DNA of 64,000 nucleotides from Areca catechu (GCA_021397845.1 CM038052.1:35262449-35326448); one strand, 5' to 3'; shown: positions 21,749 to 33,369, counted from the stretch's first letter. The notes: a model not told the origin generated them from the sequence alone. Made by a program: numbers and translations.

Positions 21749-24700
21749 ATGGTGGTCACTCGTGGTCGCGAGGCGTCCACCAGCCGTGTGGGAGAAGCCC
21801 ACTCCCCTCCAGGGGGCCACACCCCCGAACAGGAGCTTCCGGCTCCCCCTCCTCTTCCACAGCAGCCTGCCCGCGCGGACGGATCCCTTGCGGCCATCGT
21901 CCAGCAGCTGCAGACCTTGACCTCAGCGGTCCGACAGCTTCAGCATCAGCAACGGTCCCTAGCCACTCAGCCGCAGCCAGGGACCCCCGCGGCCCGAGCC
22001 GCGGGGCAGCGTGGGAGCCTGCGCTCAATCCAGGGCAGGCCATCCCACCCGAGGGCCATCTCCGACCCCCGGGGGAGCCACCAAGCTCCTGCAAAGAGAA
22101 ACTATTCCGGTTCGGAGGATCACGAGAGTCGATCCCCGGCCGATGGGGCCGAAATGGTGCATCGTAGCAAGCGACGCCGGGGCCAGACCTCGCGCCGAGA
22201 CCGATCGACGCCCCCTTCACCTGCAGTCTCGGTGGAAGACTCCACCGACGAAGCCGTCAGGCGCCTGGCCGAGAGGCGCCTAGAAGAGCACGAGCGCAAG
22301 TTGGCGGAGTTTGCCCGACGGTTCGCCGACCTGCAGAACTCGTCAGCTGACCCGGCGGGCTACGACTCCCGCCCCCCTTTCTCTGAAGAAATCCAGGCGG
22401 AACCGATCCTGAAACGGTTCCGCATGCCACAGGTGGACCCCTACGACGGGACCACCGACCCCCTGGACCATTTGGAGAGCTATAAAGCTCTCATGAGGGT
22501 CCAGGGCGCCACCGATGCCCTCTTGTGCATCGCCTTCCCGGCAACCCTTCGGAAGGCCGCTCGAGTCTGGTTCACCCGCCTCGAGCCCGGATCCATCTGC
22601 TCCTTCCATCAGTTGGAAGGAAAGTTCGTGGCGCACTTCGACGCTTGTCGAAAGGTGCCTAGAGAGGTGGACAACCTCTTTTCCATCCGCCAGCAGGACC
22701 AGGAGCTGCTCCGGGACTACATCACCCGGTTCAAGACCGCAGCCCTGGAAATCTACAGCTTGGACGAGCCCGTCGCCATGCTGGCCTTGAAGCGCGGACT
22801 CAAGACATCCCGCCTCACCTATTCCCTGGACAAGAAGCCGCCCAGGACGTATTCCGAGCTCCTCCTCCGCGTCCACAAGTACATCCGAGCGGAGGAGGCC
22901 GACCGCACCCATCGAGAGCTGGACGGGAAGACTCCAAAGAAGCCGCTCCCGAGGGACACCCCGGGAGCTCGGAGGCCCGGGCCATCTGCCGACCTCCGCC
23001 CAAATCCAAAGCCGAGGGGCGAAGCCACTCCCGAGCGGAGGTACACCCCTCTCCTCGCACCTCGAACGAAGATCCTCATGGAAATCGAGGGCGAGCGCTA
23101 CCTCCGCCGACCTCCACCTCAGAACTCGAGAGCCGCCCGAGACAAATCAAAGTACTGCCAGTTCCACCGCGAGCACGGACATGACATGGAGGAGTGTCGC
23201 CATCTGAAGCGAGAGATTGAGGAACTGATCGGGAGGGGTTACCTCAGGAAGTTCGTCAAGAACGAGGTCCCCTCTGAAGGGCAGCCGCTCGCGGCCTTAC
23301 CGCCTATCCCCGCGATCGACAACCGCCCAACGGAGAAGCCCGTGGGCATGATCTCACGCGGGTCCGGCCGAGCAGAGAAGAGAGCCCGGGAAATCCCGGA
23401 GAATGTAATCCCTCCCAAAGGGAGGGAAATTAATGACAATGTAAACAATGATGCCGTGGTGGTCGAGATGACCATCGCGAAGCATCCTGTACATCGAATC
23501 ATGGTGGATAGTGGAAGCTCGGCCGATGTACTTTTTTACGATGCTTTCTCTCGGATGAACTTGTCTCCCGACCAGCTGAAACCAGTGCACATCCCACTGG
23601 TAGGTTTTACAGGGGACTCCGTGGGGGTCGAAGGAGAGATCACTCTCCCGGTCATCGCCGGATCCCCGCCTCGGCAGGCGACCGTCATGATAACATTCAC
23701 TGTCGTCAAGCTCCCTTCGCCTTACAACGCTATTCTCGGGCGTCCCGGGCTCAACCAACTGGACGCCACCATCTCCACGAGGAGGCTGCTGGTGCAGTTC
23801 CCCACGCCTTCCGGGCTTGGGGAAATGAAGGGGACGATCCAGCCGGTCCCACTCTGCCTCCAGACAGTCCCAGGAACCAGGAGCGCAGAGCTCGCCCACG
23901 ATATCGAGGATCTCGACCTGAGAGAGAAGGAACCCAGGGGAGGGCCCGTAGAGCGCCTGCTAACTTTTCCCCTCGGTTCGGACCCCCTGAAGACGGTGCA
24001 AGTCGGGGCCCAGCTCCCCGAGGAAGAGCGAACCCGCCTGCTGGAGTTCCTCCGTGCCAACGCTGACGTGTTCGCCTGGTCGGCGGCCGACATGCCGGGC
24101 ATCCCGCCCGAGATCATCATGCACAGCCTGAACGTGGACCCAGGTTGCCGCCCGGTCCGCCAGAAGAAGAGAAGCTTCGTCATGGAGAGACAGAAGGCGA
24201 TCAACGAGGAGGTAGAAAAGCTCCTCACCGCCGGTTTTGTCCGAGAAGGCCAATACCCCAGCTGGTTAGCAAACGTGGTCATGGTAAAGAAGAGTAGTGG
24301 TAAGTGGAGGATCTGTGTGGACTACACCGACCTCAATCGAGCTTGCCCGAAGGACAGCTTCCCTCTGCCGAAGATCGACCAGCTGGTCGACACCACCTCG
24401 GGGCATCGCCTCCTGTCATTCACGGACGCCTTCTCTGGATATAACCAGATCCGGATGAACCCGGAGGACGAAGAGCACACCGCCTTCATTACTGACCGCG
24501 GGACTTTCTGTTACAGGATGATGCCCTTCGGCCTCAAGAACGCAGGGGCGACGTATCAACATCTGGTCAGTAAAATCTTCAAAGACCAGATAGGCCGCAA
24601 CATGCAGGTGTACGTGGACGACATGCTGGTAATGAGCAAACTTGATTCGGACCACGTGGCTGACTTGACGGAGATGTTCGGCAACCTCCGGCGCCATCAG

Positions 24701-24955
24701 ATGAAGCTGAACCCGGCGAAGTGCGCCTTCGGCGTCTCCGCCGGGAAGTTCCTAGGGTTTATGGTGACCCAAAGAGGAATCGAGGCCAACCCGGAGAAGG
24801 TCCAGGCCATCCTGGACATGGAGCAGCCAGCCTCCAAGAAGCAAGTGCAGCAACTGACCGGCCGGGTTGCGGTCCTTAGCCGTTTTATTTCTAGGTCGGC
24901 GGACCGTTGCCATCCCTTCTTCAAGGTGCTGAGGAAGATGAATGGCTTTGCTTAG
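21749..24955 (+). CDS. Tat Gag-protease-RT polyprotein, ends at premature stop
   Basis: The start at 21749 (MVVTRGREAS) is preferred over an upstream in-frame ATG at 21710 because this beginning is usual for the lineage. A Gln/Pro-rich N-terminus is followed by a retrotransposon gag core at about residues 220-370 and a Cys/His motif CQFHREHGHDMEEC. The aspartic protease has VDSGSSADVLF (catalytic Asp about residue 587), and RT has the catalytic YVDDM at 24611-24625 (about 955). The frame ends at TAG 24953-24955, in a position where this family has Trp before TEEC, so it is a point nonsense change. The reading frame continues directly after it (next feature). Confidence 0.9.
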   Translation: MVVTRGREASTSRVGEAHSPPGGHTPEQELPAPPPLPQQPARADGSLAAIVQQLQTLTSAVRQLQHQQRSLATQPQPGTPAARAAGQRGSLRSIQGRPSHPRAISDPRGSHQAPAKRNYSGSEDHESRSPADGAEMVHRSKRRRGQTSRRDRSTPPSPAVSVEDSTDEAVRRLAERRLEEHERKLAEFARRFADLQNSSADPAGYDSRPPFSEEIQAEPILKRFRMPQVDPYDGTTDPLDHLESYKALMRVQGATDALLCIAFPATLRKAARVWFTRLEPGSICSFHQLEGKFVAHFDACRKVPREVDNLFSIRQQDQELLRDYITRFKTAALEIYSLDEPVAMLALKRGLKTSRLTYSLDKKPPRTYSELLLRVHKYIRAEEADRTHRELDGKTPKKPLPRDTPGARRPGPSADLRPNPKPRGEATPERRYTPLLAPRTKILMEIEGERYLRRPPPQNSRAARDKSKYCQFHREHGHDMEECRHLKREIEELIGRGYLRKFVKNEVPSEGQPLAALPPIPAIDNRPTEKPVGMISRGSGRAEKRAREIPENVIPPKGREINDNVNNDAVVVEMTIAKHPVHRIMVDSGSSADVLFYDAFSRMNLSPDQLKPVHIPLVGFTGDSVGVEGEITLPVIAGSPPRQATVMITFTVVKLPSPYNAILGRPGLNQLDATISTRRLLVQFPTPSGLGEMKGTIQPVPLCLQTVPGTRSAELAHDIEDLDLREKEPRGGPVERLLTFPLGSDPLKTVQVGAQLPEEERTRLLEFLRANADVFAWSAADMPGIPPEIIMHSLNVDPGCRPVRQKKRSFVMERQKAINEEVEKLLTAGFVREGQYPSWLANVVMVKKSSGKWRICVDYTDLNRACPKDSFPLPKIDQLVDTTSGHRLLSFTDAFSGYNQIRMNPEDEEHTAFITDRGTFCYRMMPFGLKNAGATYQHLVSKIFKDQIGRNMQVYVDDMLVMSKLDSDHVADLTEMFGNLRRHQMKLNPAKCAFGVSAGKFLGFMVTQRGIEANPEKVQAILDMEQPASKKQVQQLTGRVAVLSRFISRSADRCHPFFKVLRKMNGFA

Positions 24956-27194
24956 ACCGAGGAGTGCCAGCAGGCCTTCGAGGAGCTGAAGAAGACGCTC
25001 GCATCGCCACCTTTACTGTCCAGACCCGAGGAGGGGGAGGAGCTTACCCTCTACTTGGCGGTTACCCCGGAGGCCGTCAGCTCTGTCTTGGTCCGAACCG
25101 ACGACCAGGGGCTCCAGCGGCCGGTGTACTATACCAGCAAACTTCTCCGGGACGCGGAGCTCAGGTATTCCCGGCCTGAGAAACTCGTTTTTGCGCTAAT
25201 AGTGTCTGCCCAGCGTCTCAGGCCCTATTTCCAAGCGCATCCCATCGCCGTCTTGACGAATCAACCGCTGAAAGCGGTGCTCAGCCGACCCGATACCTCG
25301 GGACGATTGGCCAAGTGGGCACTGAAACTCAGCGAGTTCGACATTACATACCGACCGAGGTCGGCCATGAAGGCGCAGGTGCTGGCCGATTTCTTGGTCG
25401 AGTGCGCAGGCTTGGGCAAGGAGCCCGAGAAGGGCCCCCCGGCCCGGCCGATGGAGGTCGGCACCGACGAGCCCGGAGAGGACGCCTGGATCCTCCATGT
25501 AGACGGAGCCTCAAACTCCAGCGGAAGCGGAGCTGGGCTCATCCTTGCCAACGGCGATGGGGTCGTCGCTGAGTACGCACTCCGTTTCCAATTCCCCGCG
25601 ACAAATAACCAGGCGGAGTACGAGGCGCTTCTTGCCAGACTGAGGGTCTCCCGCGAGCTGGGTGTGACCAACCTCAGAGCTTTCACTGACTCCCAGCTCG
25701 TGGCGGGGCAGGTGTCCGGGGAGTACGTCGCACACGACCCCCAGATGGCGAAGTATTTGGAGCTCGTCAAAGCGGGCGCGTCCAAGTTCCGGCGCTTCAA
25801 CATCTTCCATATCCCCCGCGGGGAGAATGCTCGCGCGGATGCCCTCTCCCGGTTGGCGACCCTGCCGGACGCGATGCTGGGACGCGCTCATGTGGAGCGC
25901 CTTGAGGTCCCAAGCCTCGGAGCACCGGTGGAGGTCCATCAGGTCAGCCAGGAGCCCAGCTGGATGGACAAGTACGCTGCGTACATCGTCAGCGGCACCC
26001 TACCGGAGGACCGACAGGCGGCTCGCCTCATCAGGAAAAAAGCCGTGCGATTTGTCCTGATGGATGGGCAATTGTATCGAAGATCCTACTCCTACCCCTC
26101 CTCAAGTGCGTAGGACCCGCAGAAGCCAAGCTTGTGCTCCAGGAGATTCACGAGGGCATCTGCGGGAACCACGTGGGGGGCAGGGCATTGGCGTACAAGG
26201 CCCTCCGTCAGGGCTACTTCTGGGAGACAATGAAGGAAGACGCCGCCGACTTCGTGAAGAAGTGCGACCGGTGCCAGCGTCACGCCACGGTGCAGCGGCA
26301 ACCCTCCAACCCGATCTCTCAGCTCTCAGCCCCCTGGCCGTTCGCCCAGTGGGGGATGGACCTCTTAGGCCCATTCCCGCCGGCGTCCGGCCAGCGGAAG
26401 TTTTTGATAGTGGCTATCGACTACTTCACAAAGTGGGTCGAGGCTGAGCCCTTGGCAAGAATCACCGAAGCAAACGTCGCCAAGTTCTTCTGGAAGTCCA
26501 TCTCGTCTGCCGCTTCGGCCTCCCCCACACCGTGGTCACCGACAACGGACGCCAGTTCGACTGTCGGGAGTTCGAAGATTTCTGCAGCGACCTCGGCATC
26601 AAGCATCGCTTCACCTCGGTGGTGCACCCTCAGACCAACGGGGAAGCCGAAGTCACGAACAGGACCATTCTTCAGGGCCTCCGCACGCGGCTGGACCAAG
26701 CCAAGGGCAGGTGGGTCGACGAGCTTCCCAGCGTCCTTTGGGCATACCACACCACCCCAAGGACGGCTACCGACGAAACTCCATTCAACCTCGTCTTCGG
26801 AGCCGAGGCGGTCATCCCGATCGAGCTCAGCCTACCCACGCTGCACGTGGAGCAATACGACGAGACAGAAAACCCGGCCAGGATGATGCTCAACCTAGAC
26901 CTTCTCGAGGAGACGAGGGACAAGGCCCGGATCCGAATGGCGGCATACCGGCAACGAGTAGCCAGATATTACAACTCCCGAGTGCGGTCGAAGGTTTTTC
27001 GTCCCGGGGACCTGGTCCTCCGACGCGCAGAAGCCTCCCAGCCACGGGAATGCGGCAAGCTTTCACCTAACTGGGAAGGCCCATATCGGGTAGCAGAAGC
27101 CCTCCCTCATGGGGCATATTACTTGGAAGAATTGGGAGGTGCCAGGTTCCCCCGGACATGGAACTCCTCGAACCTGAGAATGTACTACCAGTGA
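24956..27194 (+). pseudogene. Tat RNase H-integrase part of pol, frameshifted
   Basis: The same frame continues after the stop with the RT-associated RNase H (about 24956-25400) and then a second RNase H (DGASNSSGSGAGLIL at 25502). A one-base loss near 26095 shifts into the integrase zinc finger (HEGICGNH..CDRCQ, about 26140-26275) and core (WGMDLLGP). A second one-base loss near 26507 shifts again before VTDNGRQF; Asp 26541 and the Glu of NGEAEVTN are 35 residues apart, as in DD35E. The C-terminus has a GPY/F-type WEGPYRV and ends SSNLRMYYQ at 27192-27194. With one stop and two frameshifts the copy cannot make pol. Confidence 0.85.
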
Positions 27195-27260
27195 TGTAAG
27201 GCTCCCAGTTTCTGTAACAAAGCTCCCCCACTTCAAACACTCCCCTCTAACTTCAACAAG

Positions 27261-28040
27261 AAGGCCTGCGGCATCGAGCTCAGTCCGGAAGATCCTGGGC
27301 CTCGGCCTGGAAGGTGGCGCCGAACCCAGTTCGCCCACGCAAGCCCGGAGCACAGCTCAGCAGGCCGCGCAAGGCTTGAGAAAGCCTGCGGCATCGAGCT
27401 CAGTCCGGAAGATCCTGGGCCTCGGCCTGGAAGGTGGCGCCGAACCCAGTTCGCCCACGCAAGCCCGGAGCACAGCTCAGCAAGCCGCGCAAGGCTTGAG
27501 AAAGCCTGCGGCACCGAGCTCAGTCCGGAAGATCCTGGGCCTCGGCCTGGAAGGTGGCGCCGAACCCAGTTCGCCCATGCAAGCCCGGAGCACAGCTCAA
27601 CAAGCCGCGCAAGGCTTGAGAAAGCCTGCGGCATCGAGCTCAGTCTGGAAGATCCTAGGCCTCGGCCTGGAAGGTGGCACCGAACCCAGTTCGCCCATGC
27701 AAGCCCGGAGCACAGCTCAGCAAGCCGCGCAAGGCTTGAGAAAGCCTGCGGCACCGAGCTCAGTCCGGAAGATCCTGGGCCTCGGCCTGGAAGGTGGCGC
27801 CGAACCCAGTTCGCCCACGCAAGCCCGGAGCACAGCTCAGCAAGCCGCGCAAGGCTTTAGAAAGCCTGCGGCATCGAGCCCAGTCCGGAAGATCCTGGGC
27901 CTCGGCCCGAAAGGTGGCACCGTTCCCAGTTCACCCGCGCAAGCCCGGAGTACAGCTCAGCGAGCCGCGCGAGGTTTGAGAAAGCCTGTGGCACCAAGCT
28001 TAGTCTGGAGATCCCGGGTTTCGGCCTGGAAGACGGTGCG
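27261..28040 (+). repeat. 120 bp tandem array in Tat 3' region
   Basis: Six full copies and one partial copy of a 120 bp unit are present (starts 27261, 27381, 27501, 27621, 27741, 27861, 27981). The early copies are nearly identical and the last two diverge. As 120 is a multiple of three, open frames run through on both strands with a 40-residue period (for example plus 27376-28116). I do not regard these as genes. Confidence 0.95.
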
Positions 28041-28358
28041 GAAACCGTGTTGTTCGCCCAGGCATGAAGGCAACCCAAAATCGGACCTGCTTAAGGTTTG
28101 CCTTGCTGCAACGTGACTCAACGGGCCCCATCCTTCGATTTGAGCAATGGAAGGATCGGGCCTGCAGTTACTTCAGGTGTTCCAGACCGACATCTCAGAA
28201 AGAAAAGAAGAGAAAGGTGAGACGAAGCAACAACCAAGGTTTCGATAAAGATCAGATCTTCATTGATATAAGTGGTCGCTACAAGCTGGGAGCCCCGACA
28301 GGCCGGGACTCCCCAAAAAACAAAAACTACAGGGATAAAGCAAAAAGGCAGTGCCGGG

Positions 28359-30630
28359 TCACTGGGGTGCGGGTTCGGAGCCGTCTGCCGGAGGTGCGGG
28401 CGCTGCTTCTTCTTCAACTTCTACAGTGGCCGGCTCCTGGGGCTGTTCCGGGGCCGCGGCATCGCTGGTCGACGGCGCCGCAGGTGTCGCTTTGGCCGCG
28501 CCGGGAGCCCTGCTCTCGCCCCCTGGCTTCCTGCTGCCGACGACGACCCCACTCAGGTCCAGCTGGGGGAAGAAGGCCCCCACCTTCTCCCGGCACATCC
28601 GGAACCCCTTCAGGAAGGAGTCCACGGCGGCCTCCCGGACCTCCGACGTGAACTCATCGGAGGCCCGGAACTTGGGGACGGCCTCTTGCGCTTCTCGCTT
28701 GGCCGCCTCCAAGAGCCCGTTGACGTAGGCGCTCCGGTCCTTCGCCGCGGCCACCTCTCACCGGGCCTCCTCCAGCTGGCGCTCCAGCCATTGGGAGTGG
28801 GCCTGCAGGCGGGCCTTCTCCGCCGCCTCCTCCTCGGTTCGGCGCTGGTTGGAGGTCCGCTCCTCCGACAAGGAGGCCTCCAACTCCTTGTTCCGCTCCT
28901 CGGAATGCGTCAGGTCGGACTGGAGGGCTTGCTTCTCGGCTCGCAGCTCGGCCCCCTTCTCCATCAGATCCTTCACGTCGGCCGCGAGCTTGCCGAGCTT
29001 CAGCTCCCGATCGGAGTCCCTCTTGGCGTTCCCTACAAAGTAATTCCTCAGTAAGAGGACGTCGTTCCCGATCTGCAGTGGCAAAAACGACGCACGTCAG
29101 AGCAGAGGCAGAAAGCCTCGAGGTTGAAACAAGGAAGAAGAGGAAGCTCGCACTTACCGTGAAAAGCTGAGGAAGGATGCCGAGCAGAGCGTCCGCATAG
29201 TCTCGGCCGCCCCGAGCTCGGCGGTCCCGGGCGGTGGAGGCGTACTCCATCATCTTCTCCGCCAGTCCCCTGTCGAGGATGACCGAGTCCCGGTGGGAGA
29301 TCACCGGTGCCGGACCCTTCGGGCCGGCCCCTACGGCAGCTGCCCCCTCAGCCGGAGCCGCAACCGACGGGCCGGCGGTCACCACAGACGGCGCTGTCGG
29401 GCTGGCGGCGATGATAGGCCTGGAGACAGGCGGAGCGGCAGGCGCTGGAGCTCTCCCTGCGGCGCCGCCAGGTCGCATGGCCGAAGTACCAGGAACCTCG
29501 CCCTGAGGTGGCCTGGGCGGGGAAATGGCAGCTACTGGGTCGGGCACGGTCGCCGCCACGACCTCCCGGCTCATCTCTGTACGAGCCCTCTTCGCTGCGG
29601 GCTCATCCACCTCCTCGACGTCCCGCTGGGCCGCCCCCTCCAGGAGGTTCTCCAAAGAAAACTTCATCCCTGCAAAATGAAAAAGACAGAAGGTCAGACA
29701 GCTCGATCTTAAAGAAAGAGGGGAAGGCAGAAATCAATGCAGGGCCAAATCTCACCAGTCTCATGGATGGGACTGATGCCGGCCTCAAAAAGATTCTGCT
29801 CAGAGAGCAGAACCTCGAGCGCCGGGACCTCGTCACTCAGGAGCTGGGTGTAGGACTCCTGGTCCGCAGACTCCACTCGGGAATTTCGGTTCGGCGACCG
29901 GTCCGGTTCGCTCCAGGCCCAATCGACGTCGTCGACCGAGGCGAAGAAAAACCGGCTCTTCCATCCCTTGACCGAGGAAGGGAGGTCGAACCGGAGACAC
30001 CAAGGCCGGGGCGAGATGTACCACCAGCCGTCATCGGTGGAGCACTTCTTCAGGGTGAACAGGGCCCTGAAGAGAGAAAAATGGGCAACGAACCCGTGAA
30101 AGTGGCAGAAGACAATAAAGGAGAAGATGACCCGGATGGCATTAGGAGCCAGCTGGGCCGGGACGAGCCGGAAGTGGCTGAGGAAGGAAAGAAAGAAAGG
30201 GTGCAGAGGAAAACGAAGACCCCCGAGGAGGAAGTCTTCATAGAAAGCAATGCGGCCGGGGCCACTCATGGTGACGCGCTCCCCAGACCGCGGAGCAAAG
30301 AGACGGATAGACCCCGGGATGCCATAGGCATCCCGAAGTAGAGAAAGATCGCCTTCGGTCATGGTAGAAGCATGACCGGAGGGACCGACGGGAAGAGATG
30401 GCAGAGCAGGAAGAGAAGGCAAGGCAGGAAGGGAACGGAGGGGCACGGCAGGTGCAACCGGAGGGGACCGGATCCCCCTGGGGATGCCGATGGTGATCCC
30501 CCGGGTTGCAAACACCGGCGACCTCCTCCGGAATCACCTCCTCACCTGAGGAGGAAGAAGAAGATGGAGTCCTCGGCCGGGATGGACCGGCCTCGTCCGG
30601 GTTGGAAGAGACATGGCGACGGCGCGCCAT
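28359..30630 (-). pseudogene. Antisense spliced gene of Tat element (gypsy-type transposon family)
   Basis: The minus strand carries a multi-exon coding region opposite to gag-pol. The first part starts at ATG 30630 (MARRRHVSSNPDEAG); a frame change near 30515 leads into 30510-29756, which holds LLRDAYGIP, FLLGGLRFPLHPF and LVPAQLAPNAIR, the signature of the Pfam family called putative gypsy type transposon (Transposase_28). Intron 29755-29670 (GTGAGA..TTTTGCAG) and intron 29157-29073 (GTAAGT..CACTGCAG) rejoin the frame exactly. The middle is Ala/Pro-rich; the third exon has coiled-coil character (28840-29040). A TGA at 28760-28758 interrupts an otherwise continuous frame that ends near 28359. 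Similar antisense ORFs are known in Tat-lineage elements; function unknown. Confidence 0.75.
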
Positions 30631-31103
30631 GGAAAAGAAAAGAATAGAAAGATCGGAAAAGAAGTGAGAAAGAAGGAGGAGGGCTAGAGAAGGAGAAGAA
30701 GGCACTCACCGAAAATGCACAAACGAGCGCGAGCAGCAGAAGTTGTTAGCCTGCAGCAAACCGCCCACGAAGCAAGGGAAAAAGCCTCGTTCTGGAAAGT
30801 CCCCTCCCTTTCAAACTCAGCCGACAGCAGCCGTACCCATCATTCCGCCTCCGACCACTGGATGGTCGCCACGTGGGTGCACGCCCGACACCGACGCCTC
30901 GTTAGCAGAGTAACGGCCTCTGCCCCGAAGCGACACATTGATTACGGGCAAGTGGACGACGCGTGGCGGCTCCCCATAGGTCTTCAGCCGCATCGAGCCA
31001 CGACGAGCGAGGATCGTGGCAATTATGATGCAAGATCTTCGCCTCCCCACGTCATGTCCGCATTTAATCCCGACGTTCCGTTCTACGGTGCCCCGACGGA
31101 ACG

Positions 31104-31120
31104 GCAGGCTGGGGGGCAAC
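31104..31120 (+). promoter_or_regulatory. Polypurine tract of Tat element
   Basis: GCAGGCTGGGGGGCAAC directly precedes the 3' LTR start TGTTACAGCC. The G-rich tract is the likely plus-strand primer. Confidence 0.7.
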
Positions 31121-32549
31121 TGTTACAGCCGTGACAGTGACGTGGCCAGGCTCAGGTATCGCCGAATGAGAGCAAGCCACGTGTAAGTTTCCCCGCCGGA
31201 GTCAGCGCCACGTCCACAAAGCTAGGATCGGCATACCGCACCACCCGACGACTGTCTGAAGCAAACCGCCCTCGCCGAGGTCGAGCTCGGCCCGGAGTTC
31301 CTCTACCACCTCATTGGCGCCCGGGCCCGGAGGGGTCCGCCCGAGTGAGGTCGGCCGAGGTCGGGCGGCCCCCTGCCGCCTCGCCAGGTGTCCACCCAGG
31401 AGGGGTCCACCTGAACCGAGGTCGGCAGATCTTTCACCCTGCACCAGGTGGCCACCCGGAGACGGGCCCACCTCGGCCGAAGCCGGGCGACCTCCTGCCA
31501 CCTCGCCAGGTGTCCACCCAGAAGGGGTCCACCTAAGCCGAAGTCAGCTGATCCTTCGCCCTTCGCCAGGTGGCTACCCGGAGACGGGTCCACCTCGACC
31601 GAAGCCAGGCGACCTCCTGCCACCTCTCCAGGTGTCCACCCAGGAGGGGTCCACCTAAGCCGAGGTCGGCAGATCCTTCGCCCCTCGCCAGTTGGCCCCC
31701 GGAGACGGGTCCAACTCAGCCGAGGTCAGACTGCTCGTACGGAGAGGCCCCCGGGGAAGGAGACAGGTCCCGAGGCCATCCCTCGGGCCGTACCGACCCC
31801 AGACGGTGTCCCGTACGGAGGGCGGCGGCACGCGGAACGTCACTTGCATCGGCCCGACAGGTCCCGCAGCCGAGAGACCCGATCTTGACGGAACAGGCCC
31901 CATAAACGGATGGTGCCCACGCTCGGGGAAGAGAGCGTTCTCACGGAGCCCGAGGCCTGAGGACCAGCCGCTCTGCCAGCGCCGCCCTCCCTCTTTTTCT
32001 CTTCTGTCTTTGCCTTTTCCCTGCTGGGCCCGACGGACGAGGTCGGAAAGCCGCCTGGCACCCTTCACCAAAAAGGGAAAAGAGAAGAAGACGGGGGAGG
32101 AGGGTTCCCGAGGAAGAAAAAGACAAACGCGCGACGGAAGGGGATAAAGAAGGAAGAATCTGGGGACGACAAGGTAAGCCAAACTAGCCTGGGGACAAGG
32201 AGGAAGCACGGGCACAAGGCCTTGCACCGAGAGAAAAACCAGAGATCCCGAGAGGGGAACACTGGGCGTGAGTTCGACAAGCAGGCCCAGCCGAGATTCC
32301 AGTCCCCAGAGCATTTCCTTCACCAATTAACGCTCTAAATCTGGGACCCTTTCGAGGGCTCGGGTGGGAGAGTCTGTTCCTTCTCGTCGTCTACTGACTT
32401 GACCGTCGGAGCCCCCTCGCCGGGATCCCCGGCCAGGGTCTTCTAACCCCTTTGTTGCAGGTTCTCCGCAGGAAGGGAGGCTCCCTCGCCAGGCGGTCAG
32501 GAAGGATCGGCTGATCCGTGGCACGGGCGCGGCGACGAGAGCGGCAACA
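31121..32549 (+). repeat. Tat element 3' LTR
   Basis: The 1429 bp LTR is about 98% identical to the 5' LTR by hand count and has the same 122 bp U3 repeat. It is followed by the second copy of the target duplication GTAAC at 32550-32554. Confidence 0.95.
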
Positions 32550-32554
32550 GTAAC

Positions 32555-33369
32555 CATGAGTGCATCATCATATCCATCACTGTCACTACTATCGGCCAAT
32601 ATTATAGTATCACTCTTTCGATTCTTAAGTTACGGACAATCTCTGATATGATGCCCTAGCTTGTCACAGCAGTAGTACTTAATCTTGCTGGTATCTTTCG
32701 ACTTGGATTTGGACCATCCACCATACGATCCTCTGTCACTTTGTCCTTTACCGCCAACTCCTTTAGAGATCGTCAATGTTAAGTTCTCACATAAACTCGA
32801 AGCTTGGTTCTCTCGTATGAGAACCGCATTCTAGAGTAGTACCGAAGTGACCTCCTCTATCTTGATGGTGCTCTTTTATAGTTAAAAAAATAGTCAAAAG
32901 AGTGTGGAAATAATGATAGTAAGACTAACATCCTGATCTTCTCTTCAACTTTTTTATTTACATTGAAAAGATCGATAAGGATCCTCTGAAAGTTATTCAG
33001 ATGCTCCTGCATGCTCTGTCCTTTATTTATTCATAATTGATAAAACTACGTTCTAAGAAAGAGTGTATTGGTGAGGAACTTTACCATGTACAATTTCTTG
33101 AGCTTTGCTCATATCATCATCAAGGAAGTCTCACTCAGCACGTGAATCATCATGTTATCTGCATGGTATAAGCAAATCGTATTCATCATTTACATCTAGA
33201 GCTACTTCCAAGTCTTGTCCTCCATGACGATCGATCTCTCCTCACATATGAGAGTGTCGATCAACCCTGATTGTATGAGCATGTTTTTCATCCTCGCTTA
33301 CTAGAGAAAGAAATTGTTCTTTTCATCAAATTGATTAATACCAATTTTGATTGTACTTGTCTTGTCCAT
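32555..33369 (-). pseudogene. Tork-like copia gag
   Basis: The minus-strand frame begins MDKTSTIKIGINQFDEKNNFF at 33369, followed by pieces matching Tork-type Gag in order (VKFLTNTLFL; SMQEHLNNFQRILIDLFN). It ends with a CCHC-like knuckle (about 32676-32636) whose first Cys is Tyr (YYCCDKLGHHIRDC), then ADSSDSDGYDDALMVT. Several stops are present. Its 3' continuation was separated by the Tat insertion at 20241-32549. Confidence 0.75.

Larger units (their letters stand above)
20241..32549 (+). mobile_element. Tat-type Ty3/gypsy LTR retrotransposon
   Basis: The element is 12.3 kb, bounded by two TG..CA LTRs and the 5 bp target duplication GTAAC (20236-20240 and 32550-32554). Order: LTR, PBS, gag-protease-RT-RNase H-second RNase H-integrase, 120 bp tandem array, antisense spliced gene, polypurine tract, LTR. 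A second, archaeal-type RNase H and long 3' region with additional ORFs are known traits of the Tat lineage. The body is GC-rich, in sharp contrast with both flanks. It is inserted in a decayed Tork-like copia element. Confidence 0.95.

Noticed and set aside
27376..28116. 246-codon ORF with 40-residue repeats
   Set aside because: A 120 bp tandem repeat free of stops is open in several frames and on both strands; no codon-level evidence for a protein.
20241..32549. An endogenous pararetrovirus
   Set aside because: LTRs, PBS, integrase with DD35E and a 5 bp target duplication show a gypsy LTR retrotransposon.
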